Source of the DNA: an uncultured Pseudomonas sp.
Lineage (GTDB): Bacteria; Pseudomonadota; Gammaproteobacteria; Pseudomonadales; Pseudomonadaceae
Assembly (NCBI RefSeq): GCF_913774235.1
Contig: NZ_CAJYDW010000006.1
Location: 124,001 to 188,000, forward strand
Direction of reading: 5' to 3'
DNA: 64,000 nt
Under the pieces are notes generated by a model. The model saw only the letters and a list, made by a program, of their open reading frames with translations. It ran no database searches and was not told the origin of the DNA. Positions 1-10,348 of this stretch are shown one piece after another (position 1 is the first letter of the stretch; each line of letters starts with the position of its first letter). The translations under genes were made by a program, and so were the position numbers.

Positions 1-699
1 ATCGTGGCCAAGGCCAAGCTCAACGACCTGAAGGTGATGGCGGTGGACGACCGCTTCGTCGACGCCAAGGGCAAGTTCATGGAAGACGTGCCCTACCTGG
101 GCATGGCCGCCTTCGAGGTCGGCCAGCAGCAGGGCGCCGCCATGGCCGCCGAAGCCGAGAAGCGTGGCTGGAAGTGGGATGACACCTACGCGGTGATCAA
201 CACCTACAACGAACTGGACACCGGCAAGAAGCGCACCGATGGCTCGGTGGATTCACTGAAGAAGGCCGGCCTGCCCGCCGACCACATCATCTTCGCGCCG
301 CAGAAGACCCTCGACGTACCCGGGAGCATGGACGCCACCAACTCGGCGCTGGTCAAGCTGCCCTCGGGCGCCAAGCACCTGATCATCGGCGGCATGAACG
401 ACAACACCGTGCTGGGCGGCGTGCGCGCCACCGAAAGCGCCGGCTTCAAGGCCGACCAGGTGATCGGCATCGGCATCAACGGCACCGATGCCATCGGTGA
501 ACTGAAGAAACCCAACAGCGGCTTCTTCGGCTCCATGCTACCCAGCCCCCACGAAGAGGGCTACCAGACCGCCAGCATGATGTACGAATGGGTCACCACC
601 GGTAAGGAACCGCCCAAGTACACCGCGATGGACAAGGTCACCCTCATCACCCGCGCCAATTTCCAGCAGGAGCTGGAAAAGATCGGCCTCTGGAAGTGA
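1..699 (+). CDS. araF: L-arabinose ABC transporter, periplasmic binding protein (5' truncated by window edge)
   Basis: This is the C-terminal 232 residues of the periplasmic L-arabinose receptor; the open frame runs in from base 1 without a start, so the signal peptide and N-terminal lobe lie outside the window. Segments such as IVAKAKLNDLKVMAVDD, NELDTGKKRTDGS, GMNDNTVLGGVRATE and IGIGINGTDAI closely match E. coli AraF from memory, including the C-terminal EKIGL. The family delivers L-arabinose to the AraGH membrane complex. It is followed 63 bp downstream by araG, with a strong hairpin in the gap. The call is very secure for the family; the sugar specificity is supported by the neighbouring arabinose catabolic genes. 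Confidence 0.93.
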   Translation: MVAKAKLNDLKVMAVDDRFVDAKGKFMEDVPYLGMAAFEVGQQQGAAMAAEAEKRGWKWDDTYAVINTYNELDTGKKRTDGSVDSLKKAGLPADHIIFAPQKTLDVPGSMDATNSALVKLPSGAKHLIIGGMNDNTVLGGVRATESAGFKADQVIGIGINGTDAIGELKKPNSGFFGSMLPSPHEEGYQTASMMYEWVTTGKEPPKYTAMDKVTLITRANFQQELEKIGLWK

Positions 700-706
700 T
701 GACCCC

Positions 707-730
707 GGCGGCGCCCATGCTGGCGCCGCC
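707..730 (+). promoter_or_regulatory. Intercistronic hairpin between araF and araG
   Basis: A perfect 9-bp inverted repeat (GGCGGCGCC at 707-715, GGCGCCGCC at 722-730) with a 6-base loop lies just after the araF stop. It has no clean T-run, only a pyrimidine-rich tail. Such stems commonly protect the binding-protein mRNA 3' end and reduce expression of the downstream transporter genes, which fits the stoichiometric excess of binding protein. The function is inferred. Confidence 0.6.
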
Positions 731-762
731 ACCCTCTTCTTTCTGACAGGAGTGGCCTCACC

Positions 763-2289
<1,527 letters not shown>

Positions 2290-2326
2290 ACGGCCTGACA
2301 ACAAGACAAGAACAGAGGTCCAGTCC

Positions 2327-3295
2327 ATGTCCGCCCAACCCCACAGCCTGACCCCGCCGCGCCGCGGCTTCGACACCCGTCGTTTCCTCGACGACTGGGC
2401 CATGATGCTGGCCGCCGTGGTCATCTTCGCCCTCTGCGCGCTGTTCGTGCAGAACTTCCTCTCGCCGCTGAACATGCGCGGTCTGGGCCTGGCGATCTCC
2501 ACCGTGGGCATTGCCGCCTGCACCATGCTGTTCTGCCTGGCCTCCGGCCACTTCGACCTCTCGGTGGGTTCGGTGATCGCCTGCGCCGGGGTGGTCGCGG
2601 CGGTGGTGATGCGTGATTTCGACAGCGTCTTGCTCGGTGTCGCCGCCGCCCTGGCCATGGGTCTGGTGGTAGGGCTGATCAACGGCCTGGTGATCGCCAA
2701 GCTCAAGATCAACGCCCTTATCACCACGCTGGCGACCATGCAAATCGTCCGCGGCCTCGGCTACATCTTCTCCGACGGCAAGGCCGTGGGCGTCTCCCAG
2801 GAGCAGTTCTTCGTGTTCGGTAACGGCCAGCTGTTCGGCCTGCCGGTGCCCATCGTCATCACCCTGCTGTGCATCCTGTTCTTTGGCTGGCTGCTCAACT
2901 ACACCACCTTCGGTCGCAACACCATGGCCATCGGTGGCAACGAGGAAGCCGCGCTGCTGGCCGGTGTCCACGTCGACCGCACCAAGATCATCATCTTCGC
3001 CATGCACGGGGTGATCGGCGCCCTGGCCGGCGTGGTGCTGGCCTCGCGCATGACCTCCGGCCAGCCGATGATCGGCCAGGGCTTCGAACTCACGGTGATC
3101 TCCGCCTGCGTGCTGGGCGGGGTTTCCCTGGCGGGCGGCATCGGCATGATCCGCCACGTGATCGCCGGCGTGCTGATCCTGGCGATCATCGAGAACGCCA
3201 TGAACCTGAAGAACATCGACACCTTCTACCAGTACGTCATCCGCGGAACCATCCTGCTGCTGGCCGTGGTCATCGACCGCTTCAAGCAGCGCTAA
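2327..3295 (+). CDS. araH: L-arabinose ABC transporter, permease
   Basis: A 322-residue, strongly hydrophobic protein of the AraH/RbsC/XylH permease family, with about eight to ten membrane segments. Recognisable parts are FDLSVGSVIACAGV, the GLINGLVIAKLKINALITTL stretch and NTMAIGGNEEAALLAGV, all typical of sugar permeases of this family. The frame is open upstream to 2282, but the ATG at 2327 gives the normal family N-terminus (MSAQPHS...) and follows AGAGGTCCAG. It is 37 bp downstream of araG and completes the AraFGH importer. The arabonate dehydratase gene follows in the same direction, so transport and catabolism are probably co-expressed. Confidence 0.94.
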   Translation: MSAQPHSLTPPRRGFDTRRFLDDWAMMLAAVVIFALCALFVQNFLSPLNMRGLGLAISTVGIAACTMLFCLASGHFDLSVGSVIACAGVVAAVVMRDFDSVLLGVAAALAMGLVVGLINGLVIAKLKINALITTLATMQIVRGLGYIFSDGKAVGVSQEQFFVFGNGQLFGLPVPIVITLLCILFFGWLLNYTTFGRNTMAIGGNEEAALLAGVHVDRTKIIIFAMHGVIGALAGVVLASRMTSGQPMIGQGFELTVISACVLGGVSLAGGIGMIRHVIAGVLILAIIENAMNLKNIDTFYQYVIRGTILLLAVVIDRFKQR

Positions 3296-3377
3296 ACCCA
3301 GACTCTGCCCTCCCCCGCGGCGCCAGGTGCGCCGTGCTGGGGACCGCTTTGCCCGTGAAATGCCCGAGGACAAGACA

Positions 3378-5117
3378 ATGACCACGCCCAAACGCCCGCT
3401 CCGCTCCGCCCAGTGGTTCGGCAGCAACGACAAGAACGGCTTCATGTACCGCAGCTGGATGAAGAACCAGGGCATCCCGGACCATGAATTCCAGGGCAAG
3501 CCGGTCATCGGCATCTGCAACACCTGGTCCGAGCTGACCCCCTGCAACGCCCACTTCCGCAAGATCGCCGAACACGTCAAGCGCGGCATCTACGAAGCCG
3601 GCGGCTTCCCGGTGGAATTCCCGGTGTTCTCCAACGGCGAATCCAACCTCAGACCCACCGCCATGCTGACTCGCAACCTGGCCAGCATGGACGTGGAAGA
3701 AGCCATCCGCGGCAACCCGGTGGACGCCGTGGTACTGCTGACCGGCTGCGACAAGACCACGCCGGCCCTGCTGATGGGCGCCGCCAGCTGTGACGTGCCG
3801 GCCATCGTCGTCACCGGTGGCCCCATGCTCAACGGCAAGCACCATGGCCGCGACATCGGCGCCGGCACCATCGTCTGGCAGATGCACGAGGCCTACAAGG
3901 CGGGCGCCATCGACCTCAACGAATTCCTCTCCGCCGAAGCCGGGATGTCGCGTTCGGCCGGTACCTGCAACACCATGGGTACCGCCTCCACCATGGCCTG
4001 CATGGCGGAAGCCCTGGGCACCTCGCTGCCGCACAACGCCGCCATCCCGGCGGTGGATTCGCGCCGCTACGTGCTGGCGCACCTGTCCGGCATGCGCATC
4101 GTCGAGATGGTGGAGGAAGACCTGCGGCTGTCGAAAATCCTCACCAAGGAAGCCTTCGAGAACGCCATCCGCGTCAACGCCGCCATCGGCGGTTCCACCA
4201 ACGCGGTGATCCACCTTAAGGCCATCGCCGGCCGCATCGGCGTGGACCTGGAGCTGGACGACTGGACCCGGGTCGGTCGCGGCACCCCCACCATCGTCGA
4301 CCTGCAGCCCTCCGGACGCTTCCTGATGGAAGAGTTCTATTATTCCGGCGGCCTGCCGGCGGTGATCCGCCGCCTGGGTGAAGCCAACCTGCTGCCCCAT
4401 CCCGAAGCCCTGACCGCCAACGGCAAGAGCCTCTGGGCCAACTGCGCCGAGGCCCCTATCTACGGCGACGACGAAGTCATCCGCGCCCTGGACAACCCCC
4501 TGCGCGCCGACGGTGGCATCTGCGTATTGCGCGGCAACCTGGCGCCCAAGGGCGCGGTGCTCAAGCCCTCGGCTGCGACCCCGGCGCTCATGCAGCATCG
4601 CGGTCGCGCGGTGGTGTTCGAGAATCTGGAAGACTACAAGGCGCGCATCGTCGATCCGGACCTGGACATCGACGAGACCTGCGTGATGGTGCTGAAGAAC
4701 TGCGGACCCAAGGGTTATCCGGGCATGGCCGAGGTGGGCAACATGGGTCTGCCGCCCAAGCTGCTGGCCAAGGGCATCACCGACATGGTGCGGATCTCCG
4801 ACGCCCGCATGAGCGGCACCGCCTACGGCACCGTGGTGCTGCACGTAGCCCCCGAGGCGTCGGCCGGTGGCCCGCTGGCGGTGGTCCGCGAGGGCGACAT
4901 GATCGAGCTGGACTGCGCCTCCGGGCGCCTGCACCTCGATATCCCCGACGAAGAACTGGCCGCGCGCCTGGCCGACTGGCAACCGCCGGCGGAACAGCTG
5001 TTGGCCGGCGGTTATCGCCGTCTCTACGTCAACCACGTGCTGCAGGCCGACGAAGGCTGCGACTTCGACTTCCTGGTCGGCTGCCGTGGCGCCGAGGTGC
5101 CACGCCACTCCCATTGA
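3378..5117 (+). CDS. L-arabonate dehydratase (IlvD/EDD family)
   Basis: A 579-residue IlvD/Edd-family Fe-S dehydratase. It should convert L-arabonate to 2-keto-3-deoxy-L-arabonate (EC 4.2.1.25), the third step of the non-phosphorylative arabinose pathway. Conserved cysteines of the cluster are seen in GICNTWSELTPCNAH, LLTGCDKTTPAL and RSAGTCNTMGTAS; other family blocks are GGSTNAVIHL and NCGPKGYPGMAEVGN. The opening SAQWFGSNDKNGFMYRSWMK is typical of sugar-acid dehydratases rather than IlvD itself. The ATG at 3378 was chosen over an upstream in-frame ATG at 3327 because it gives the family N-terminus. Substrate assignment rests on context; D-xylonate or D-fuconate are alternatives. Confidence 0.9.
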   Translation: MTTPKRPLRSAQWFGSNDKNGFMYRSWMKNQGIPDHEFQGKPVIGICNTWSELTPCNAHFRKIAEHVKRGIYEAGGFPVEFPVFSNGESNLRPTAMLTRNLASMDVEEAIRGNPVDAVVLLTGCDKTTPALLMGAASCDVPAIVVTGGPMLNGKHHGRDIGAGTIVWQMHEAYKAGAIDLNEFLSAEAGMSRSAGTCNTMGTASTMACMAEALGTSLPHNAAIPAVDSRRYVLAHLSGMRIVEMVEEDLRLSKILTKEAFENAIRVNAAIGGSTNAVIHLKAIAGRIGVDLELDDWTRVGRGTPTIVDLQPSGRFLMEEFYYSGGLPAVIRRLGEANLLPHPEALTANGKSLWANCAEAPIYGDDEVIRALDNPLRADGGICVLRGNLAPKGAVLKPSAATPALMQHRGRAVVFENLEDYKARIVDPDLDIDETCVMVLKNCGPKGYPGMAEVGNMGLPPKLLAKGITDMVRISDARMSGTAYGTVVLHVAPEASAGGPLAVVREGDMIELDCASGRLHLDIPDEELAARLADWQPPAEQLLAGGYRRLYVNHVLQADEGCDFDFLVGCRGAEVPRHSH

Positions 5118-5128
5118 CCCGCTCTACC

Positions 5129-5162
5129 CCCTCTCCCGCCGGGAGAGGGTTGGGGTGAGGGG
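5129..5162 (+). repeat. Palindromic intergenic repeat, copy 1
   Basis: CCCTCTCCC and GGGAGAGGG form a perfect 9-bp stem with loop GCC (5129-5149), followed by TTGGGGTGAGG. The same unit occurs in inverse orientation at 6421-6451, on the other side of the mutarotase gene. Short G/A-rich palindromes of this type are dispersed in Pseudomonas and Xanthomonas genomes. This copy lies just after the dehydratase stop and could also act as an mRNA 3' stabiliser. Confidence 0.75.
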
Positions 5163-5237
5163 CTTCACCGCCTCTCCTCCGACTCCTGGGTCACCTGACC
5201 CAGCCTTGCACAACAACAAACCGAAAAGGTGGTCGAG

Positions 5238-6386
5238 ATGAAACGCACGTTAGCCCTCACCGGACTTGGACTGTCACTCATGATCAGCACCCTTACCGCC
5301 CAGGCGGCCGGCCTCAGCAGCCAGCAGTCGAGCTTCGGCAAGCTGCCCGATGGCACCCCCATCGAGAAGTTCGTCCTGACCAACAGCCACGGCATGCAGG
5401 CCACCGTCATCACCTACGGTGGCGTGCTACAGGCGCTCAAGGTGCCCGACCGCAAGGGCCACAGCGAAGACGTGGTGCTGGGCTTCGATGACGTCCAGGG
5501 TTATCTCGACAACCCCACGGTATTCTTCGGCGCCACCATCGGCCGTTTCGGCAACCGCATCGCCGAGGGCCGCTTTAGCCTCGACGGCAAGACCTACCAG
5601 ATCCCCCAGAACGACAAGACCAACGCCCTGCACGGCGGGCCCCAGGGCTTCAACACCAAGGTGTGGAAGGCCGAGCCGGCCAAGGGCGACGGCTGGGTCG
5701 GCGTGACCCTGAGCTATGTTTCTCCCGATGGCGAGATGGGCTTTCCCGGTACCCTCACCACCCAGGTGACCTACCAGTTGGACGAGCACAACCAGCTGAC
5801 CCTCAAGTACCGCGCCACCACCGACAAGCCGACGGTGCTCAACCTGACCAACCACAGCTACTTCAACCTGGCGGGCGCCGGCAGCGGCACCGTGCTCAAG
5901 CAGGTGGCGATGCTCAATGCCGACAAATACACCCCGGTGACCGCCAAGCTGATCCCCACCGGCGAACTGCCGCCAGTGGCCGGCACGCCCATGGACTTCC
6001 GCAAGCCCACCGCCATCGGCAAGCACATCGCCGACGACAACCAGCAGTTGAAGTACGCCGAACCCAAGCAGGGTGGCTATGACTTCAACTGGGTGCTTAA
6101 CACCGCTGGCGATCTACAGAAGGCCGCTGCCGTGGTGACCGACCCGGGTTCCGGCCGCACCCTGACCCTCTACACCACCGAACCGGGCGTGCAGTTCTAT
6201 ACCGGCAACTTCCTGGAGGGGAACATCAAGGGCAAGGCCGGCAAGACCTACGGCCACTGGGGTGCCTTCACCCTGGAAACCCAGCACTATCCGGACGCCC
6301 CGAACCAGCCGAACTTCCCCACCACCCGCCTGGACCCCGGCCAGACCTACACCCAGACGACGATCTTCAAGTTTTCCGACAAGTAG
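5238..6386 (+). CDS. Secreted aldose 1-epimerase (galactose mutarotase)
   Basis: A 382-residue GalM-family aldose 1-epimerase with an N-terminal signal peptide (MKRTLALTGLGLSLMIS then ALA-like LTAQAAG), so it should act in the periplasm. It interconverts alpha and beta anomers of aldoses and would supply the anomer preferred by AraF or by a periplasmic or cytoplasmic dehydrogenase. Family motifs are TYGGVLQALKVPDRKG, GRFGNRIAEGRFSLDGK, NALHGGPQGF, LNLTNHSYFNLAG and the catalytic-Glu region near LETQHYPDAPN. ATG 5238 is favoured over an in-frame GTG at 5229 because AAAAGGTGG lies just upstream. Repeats flank the gene on both sides. Confidence 0.92.
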   Translation: MKRTLALTGLGLSLMISTLTAQAAGLSSQQSSFGKLPDGTPIEKFVLTNSHGMQATVITYGGVLQALKVPDRKGHSEDVVLGFDDVQGYLDNPTVFFGATIGRFGNRIAEGRFSLDGKTYQIPQNDKTNALHGGPQGFNTKVWKAEPAKGDGWVGVTLSYVSPDGEMGFPGTLTTQVTYQLDEHNQLTLKYRATTDKPTVLNLTNHSYFNLAGAGSGTVLKQVAMLNADKYTPVTAKLIPTGELPPVAGTPMDFRKPTAIGKHIADDNQQLKYAEPKQGGYDFNWVLNTAGDLQKAAAVVTDPGSGRTLTLYTTEPGVQFYTGNFLEGNIKGKAGKTYGHWGAFTLETQHYPDAPNQPNFPTTRLDPGQTYTQTTIFKFSDK

Positions 6387-6420
6387 GGGCATCGCTTAGG
6401 CAAGGGGCAGCTCCGTTTCC

Positions 6421-6453
6421 CTCACCCCAGCCCTCTCCCAGAGGGAGAGGGGG
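6421..6453 (-). repeat. Palindromic intergenic repeat, copy 2 (inverse of copy 1)
   Basis: CTCACCCCAG is followed by CCCTCTCCC (6431-6439), loop AGA and GGGAGAGGG (6443-6451). It is the reverse complement arrangement of the repeat at 5129-5162, so the two copies bracket the mutarotase gene as inverted repeats. Confidence 0.75.
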
Positions 6454-6535
6454 CTAGTCCGGAGCGCCCCTCGCCCTCGTAGCGTGGAAAACGGCGCAGC
6501 CTTTTCCACTGTCCCGCCCCTTCCCATCACCCAAT

Positions 6536-6570
6536 AAAAAACCCGGCGCCTCACGACGCCGGGTTTCTTA
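6536..6570. terminator. Intrinsic terminator between mutarotase and semialdehyde dehydrogenase genes
   Basis: ACCCGGCG (6541-6548) pairs with CGCCGGGT (6557-6564), preceded by an A-run and followed by TTTCTT. It lies between convergent genes and can serve both, with the better T-run on the minus-strand side (the A-run AATAAAAAA read in reverse). Confidence 0.8.
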
Positions 6571-6589
6571 CCACCTCAAAGCACTACGA

Positions 6590-8167
6590 TCAGATCGCCG
6601 CCTTGGTGTTCTCGCCGTTCACCAGGCGCTGGATGCCCAGCGGGTTGGCGTTCTGCAGGGCTTCCGGGAGGAAGGCATCCGGATAGTTCTGGTAGCACAC
6701 CGGGCGCAGGAAGCGGTCGATGGCCAGGGTGCCGACCGAGGTGCCGCGGGCATCGGAGGTCGCCGGATAGGGACCACCGTGGACCATGGCGTCACAGACT
6801 TCCACCCCGGTGGGATAGCCATTAAGCAGCAGGCGCCCGGCCTTCTGCTCCAGCAGGCCGATGATGGCCTCGAAGCGTTGCAGATCGGCCGGCTCGGCCA
6901 GCAGGGTCGCGGTCAGCTGGCCGTGTAGACCTTGCAGCGCCTGGTGCAGCTGGGCTTCGTCAGCCACCTCGACCACCACGGTGGTGGGGCCGAAGACTTC
7001 TTCCTGCAGCAACTCGTCGTTTTCCAGCAGCAGGCTCACATCAGCCTTGAACAGTTGCGGACGCGCCTGGTTGCCTTCCTGCTTGGCACCGGCCAGGTGT
7101 TGCACGCCGGAATGGGCCAGCAACGCCGCGACGCCCTTCTCGTAGCTCTTCAGGGTGCCCGGATTGAGCATGGTCTGGGGCGCCTGCTCGTTCATGGCAC
7201 CGGCCAGACGCTCGAGGAAGGCGCTGAACTCCGGCGAACGCAGGCCGATGACCAGACCCGGATTGGTGCAGAACTGACCGCAGCCCAGGACCACGGAGGC
7301 CGCGAGTTCGCCGGTGATGGCGTCGCCACGGGCCTTGAGCGCCTCGGGCAGGACCACCACCGGGTTGATGCTGGACATCTCGGCGAACACCGGGATCGGT
7401 TGCGGACGGGCCGCGGCCATGTCACACAGGGCGCGACCGCCGCGCAGGGAACCGGTGAAACCCACCGCCTGGATGGCCGGGTGCTTGACCAACTGCTCGC
7501 CCACGCCACCGCCATAGATCATGTTGAACACGCCCTTGGGCATGCCGGTCTTCTCGGCAGCGCGAATGATGGCGTCGGCCACGTATTCGGCGGTGACCAT
7601 GTGGCCGCTGTGGGCCTTGAACACCACCGGGCAACCGGCGGCCAGGGCCGCAGCGGTGTCGCCGCCAGCGGTGGAGAAGGCCAGCGGGAAGTTGCTGGCG
7701 CCGAACACGGCCACCGGACCCAGACCGATACGGTACTGACGCAGGTCAGGGCGCGGCAGCGGCTTACGGTCGGGCAGCGCGGTATCGATGCGCGCACCGT
7801 GGAAGTCACCCCGGCGCAGCACCTTGGCGAACAGGCGCATCTGGCCGCTGGTACGACCGCGCTCACCCTGGATGCGGCCAGCCGGCAGCGCGGTTTCCTG
7901 GCAGACCAGCTGGACGAAGTCGTCGCCCAGGGCATCCAGTTCGTCGGCGATGGCGTCGAGGAAGGTGGCGCGTTTTTCGGCGCTCAGCTTGCGGTACAGA
8001 GGCGCGGCCTGCTCGGCGGCGCGGGCGGCGGCATCGACCTCGGCCGGCGACGCCTGGAAGAATTCGTAGGGCAACTGATCGCCGGTGGTGGCGTCGATGC
8101 TGTAGACCCGCACCTCGCCCTCGCCGCTGCGAGCGCCACCGATGTAGTTCTTGCCTTGGATCTGCAT
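6590..8167 (-). CDS. Alpha-ketoglutarate semialdehyde dehydrogenase
   Basis: A 525-residue NAD(P)-dependent aldehyde dehydrogenase of the KGSADH subfamily. It should oxidise 2,5-dioxopentanoate to 2-oxoglutarate (EC 1.2.1.26), the last step of the arabinose pathway before the TCA cycle. The opening MQIQGKNYIGGARSGEGEV matches this subfamily rather than generic ALDHs. The general-base Glu lies in FAEMSSINPV and the nucleophilic Cys in GCGQFCTNPG; FGASNFPLAFSTAGGDTAAAL is the cofactor-binding block. A clear AAGGAGTCGAGAACA precedes the ATG. It lies 151 bp downstream of AraD1 on the same strand, so the two probably form one transcript. Confidence 0.94.
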   Translation of the reverse strand: MQIQGKNYIGGARSGEGEVRVYSIDATTGDQLPYEFFQASPAEVDAAARAAEQAAPLYRKLSAEKRATFLDAIADELDALGDDFVQLVCQETALPAGRIQGERGRTSGQMRLFAKVLRRGDFHGARIDTALPDRKPLPRPDLRQYRIGLGPVAVFGASNFPLAFSTAGGDTAAALAAGCPVVFKAHSGHMVTAEYVADAIIRAAEKTGMPKGVFNMIYGGGVGEQLVKHPAIQAVGFTGSLRGGRALCDMAAARPQPIPVFAEMSSINPVVVLPEALKARGDAITGELAASVVLGCGQFCTNPGLVIGLRSPEFSAFLERLAGAMNEQAPQTMLNPGTLKSYEKGVAALLAHSGVQHLAGAKQEGNQARPQLFKADVSLLLENDELLQEEVFGPTTVVVEVADEAQLHQALQGLHGQLTATLLAEPADLQRFEAIIGLLEQKAGRLLLNGYPTGVEVCDAMVHGGPYPATSDARGTSVGTLAIDRFLRPVCYQNYPDAFLPEALQNANPLGIQRLVNGENTKAAI

Positions 8168-8318
8168 TGTTCTCGACTCCTTATACCTAGGGGTTCAGGG
8201 AAGACCGCCCACCTGGGACGGCCTTCGAAAAGGTGGCACGCTCAATGTCCGAGCGGCCGGGCCAGCCTGTGCGATACCCACTCTAGCATTCGCATAGTCA
8301 GCAGTCATCATACAACTA

Positions 8319-9314
8319 TCAGAGCTGGCGGACCTGTCCGGGCTGGAAGGCTGCCGTGCCTGCCCTGACGCCATTGCTCAGCGGCTCGCCGAATTCCGGC
8401 ACCGCGATCTCGAATCTGTCGCCTGGCTCGACGCGGATGCCATCGGCGAAGGACAGGGTCGCCGTGCCGAAGAAATGCACATGGACATCGCCCGGACGCA
8501 GGAACTGCGCGTACTTGAAGTGGTGATACTCCAGGTTCTCCAGGCTGTGGCACATGTTGTCCTCGCCTGAGAGGAATTCCTTCTCCCAGACCACCTGCTC
8601 GCCGCGACGGATACGGCTGGTACCTGCCAGGTGGCGCGGCAGTTCACCGGTGCGCAAGGCCGGTCCGAAGCTGCAGTAGCGTAGCTTGGAATGGGCCAGG
8701 TAGAGATAGTTCTTGCGCTCCATCACGTGATCGGAGAACTCGTTGCCCACCGCATAACCCAGCCGATAGGGCTTGCCGTCGTCGCCGATCACATAGAGAC
8801 CGGTCAGTTCAGGCTCTTCACCGGCGTCCTCGGCGAATTCCGGCAGCGGGATGTCGCCGCCCGGACGCACCAGGATGCCGCCATCGCCCTTATAGAACCA
8901 TTCCGGCTGGGCACCGGCAGTGCCCGCTGCAGGCCGACCGCCCTCCACACCCCATTTGAACATGCGCATGGAGTCGGTCAGCTTGGACTCTTCCTGGCTG
9001 TTCTGCTGGTGCATCTTGTCGCGGGTGGCGGCGCTGCCCAGGTGGGTCAGACCTGTCCCGGTGACCAGGCAGTGCGCTGGGTCCTCATGATCCAGCGGCG
9101 GCAACAGGCGACCGGCATCGAGCAATTCGGCATAGGCTGGGCCGGGCTCCAGGCCCAACGTCTGCACCTGGGACTCCAGCGAAACGCCGGCACGAATGGC
9201 CTGCAGCGCCAAAGTCCGGGTGCTGGTCGCGCCGCGGACCTGCTGGACTTTACCGCGCTCGACCACACCGACGCGGCGTTGGCCCTGTTGGTCTTCGAAC
9301 TGAATCAGGTGCAT
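8319..9314 (-). CDS. AraD1-type 2-keto-3-deoxy-L-arabonate dehydratase (FAH fold)
   Basis: A 331-residue protein of the fumarylacetoacetate-hydrolase superfamily, AraD1 group. It is expected to dehydrate 2-keto-3-deoxy-L-arabonate to 2,5-dioxopentanoate, feeding the dehydrogenase gene downstream. The metal-binding acidic residues fall in EEPELTGLYVI and the GNEFSDHVMERKNYLYLAHSK block; VTGTGLTHLGSAATRDKMH is characteristic of this family. In Azospirillum the same step is done by an unrelated DapA-type enzyme, so this is the alternative enzyme class. The start has AAGGAGAATGCC immediately upstream. Assignment to arabonate rather than xylonate rests on the neighbouring araFGH. Confidence 0.88.
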   Translation of the reverse strand: MHLIQFEDQQGQRRVGVVERGKVQQVRGATSTRTLALQAIRAGVSLESQVQTLGLEPGPAYAELLDAGRLLPPLDHEDPAHCLVTGTGLTHLGSAATRDKMHQQNSQEESKLTDSMRMFKWGVEGGRPAAGTAGAQPEWFYKGDGGILVRPGGDIPLPEFAEDAGEEPELTGLYVIGDDGKPYRLGYAVGNEFSDHVMERKNYLYLAHSKLRYCSFGPALRTGELPRHLAGTSRIRRGEQVVWEKEFLSGEDNMCHSLENLEYHHFKYAQFLRPGDVHVHFFGTATLSFADGIRVEPGDRFEIAVPEFGEPLSNGVRAGTAAFQPGQVRQL

Positions 9315-9416
9315 GGCATTCTCCTTGTTGGTTATCGCCTGAAGGAGACTTTACTCGGCGCTACGGGGCCTGCCTAATGAGAGCTCCCTATCCCGCGATA
9401 ACCAACGGTTATTCCC
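9315..9416. promoter_or_regulatory. Divergent control region between araD1 and its LysR regulator
   Basis: A 102-bp spacer separates two divergent start codons, the normal arrangement for a LysR regulator and its target operon. T-N11-A style half-sites are plausible: the spacer includes GATAACCAACGGTTATTCC, with an AATAACCGTTGGTTATC-type palindrome (AACC ... GGTT) at about 9398-9414. No promoter was assigned with confidence. Confidence 0.5.
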
Positions 9417-10340
9417 ATGCTGCCATCCCTGGGCTCCATCGCCTCCCGTCTGCGCCTGCGGCAACTGCGCCTGCTGATCGCCCTCGACGAGGAAGGCTCG
9501 CTGCACAAGGCCGCCGAACGCATCGCCATCTCCCAGCCCGGCGCCACCAAGGCCCTGCACGAGATCGAGAGCACCCTGGGTGCCACCCTCTTCCTGCGCA
9601 CCCACCAGGGCCTGCAGCCCAATGACCTGGGCCGCTGCGTGATCCGCTATGCGCGGCTGATCGAGAGCGACCTGGCCCATCTGCGCGAAGAGATGCTCGG
9701 CATTCTCCAGGGCGAAGGGGGTCGTCTGGCGGTGGGGGTGATCATGGGCGCCGTGCCCCGGCTGATCGCCGCGGTGTCGCGCCTGGGCGCGGCGCAACCC
9801 CAGCTGGGGATCGAGATCATCGAGGACACCAGCGTGCGCCTGCTCGACCTGCTCGACGCCGGTCGCATCGAACTGGCCATCTGCCGCAGCAGCGTCAGCC
9901 GCCGGCCGGATGCCTATGACTGCCTGGAGGTGCGCGAAGAGCGGCTGGAGATCGTCTGCCATCCGCGCCATCCACTGGCGAAGTCGGAGACACTGGGACT
10001 CGCCGAGCTGGTCGACAGTCGCTGGATCGTCTATCCGGCCAACCTGCCCATGCGCCTGACCCTGGAACGGGAATTTCGCGCGGCCGAGCTGGAGTTTCCC
10101 CGCTATCCGGTGGAAACCTCCTCGACCTTCACCCTGCTCGGCCTGCTGCAGGAAGACGCCAACCAGGTGGCCATGCTGCCCAGCGACATCGCCCAGTTCG
10201 GCGAAAGACACGGCCTGCTGCGCCGCCTGCCGGTGGTCCAGCGCACCCGCAACGAGCCCTATTCGATCCTGGTGCGCCAGGGCGCGGGGCTGTCGGCGGC
10301 GGCGCAGCTGCTGCTGGAGCAGTGGCGGTTGGCGGGGTAA
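9417..10340 (+). CDS. LysR-family regulator of the arabinose cluster (GbpR-like)
   Basis: A 307-residue LysR-type regulator. The N-terminal winged helix (about residues 12-71) contains RLRQLRLLIALDEEGSLHKAAERIAISQPGATKALHEIE, where ATKALHEIE is typical of the GbpR/pca-type subgroup that controls sugar uptake or aromatic pathways. The C-terminal co-inducer domain has GVIMGAVPRLIAAV and SSTFTLLGLLQEDANQVAMLP. It is divergent from the araD1-dehydrogenase operon, so it most likely activates that operon, and perhaps araFGH, in response to an arabinose pathway intermediate. This is inferred from position. Confidence 0.85.
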   Translation: MLPSLGSIASRLRLRQLRLLIALDEEGSLHKAAERIAISQPGATKALHEIESTLGATLFLRTHQGLQPNDLGRCVIRYARLIESDLAHLREEMLGILQGEGGRLAVGVIMGAVPRLIAAVSRLGAAQPQLGIEIIEDTSVRLLDLLDAGRIELAICRSSVSRRPDAYDCLEVREERLEIVCHPRHPLAKSETLGLAELVDSRWIVYPANLPMRLTLEREFRAAELEFPRYPVETSSTFTLLGLLQEDANQVAMLPSDIAQFGERHGLLRRLPVVQRTRNEPYSILVRQGAGLSAAAQLLLEQWRLAG

Positions 10341-10348
10341 TGCCTCTA

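Noticed and set aside
3282-5114. Long minus-strand frame opposite the arabonate dehydratase gene
   Set aside because: Antisense shadow of a clear IlvD-family gene, typical of high-GC DNA.
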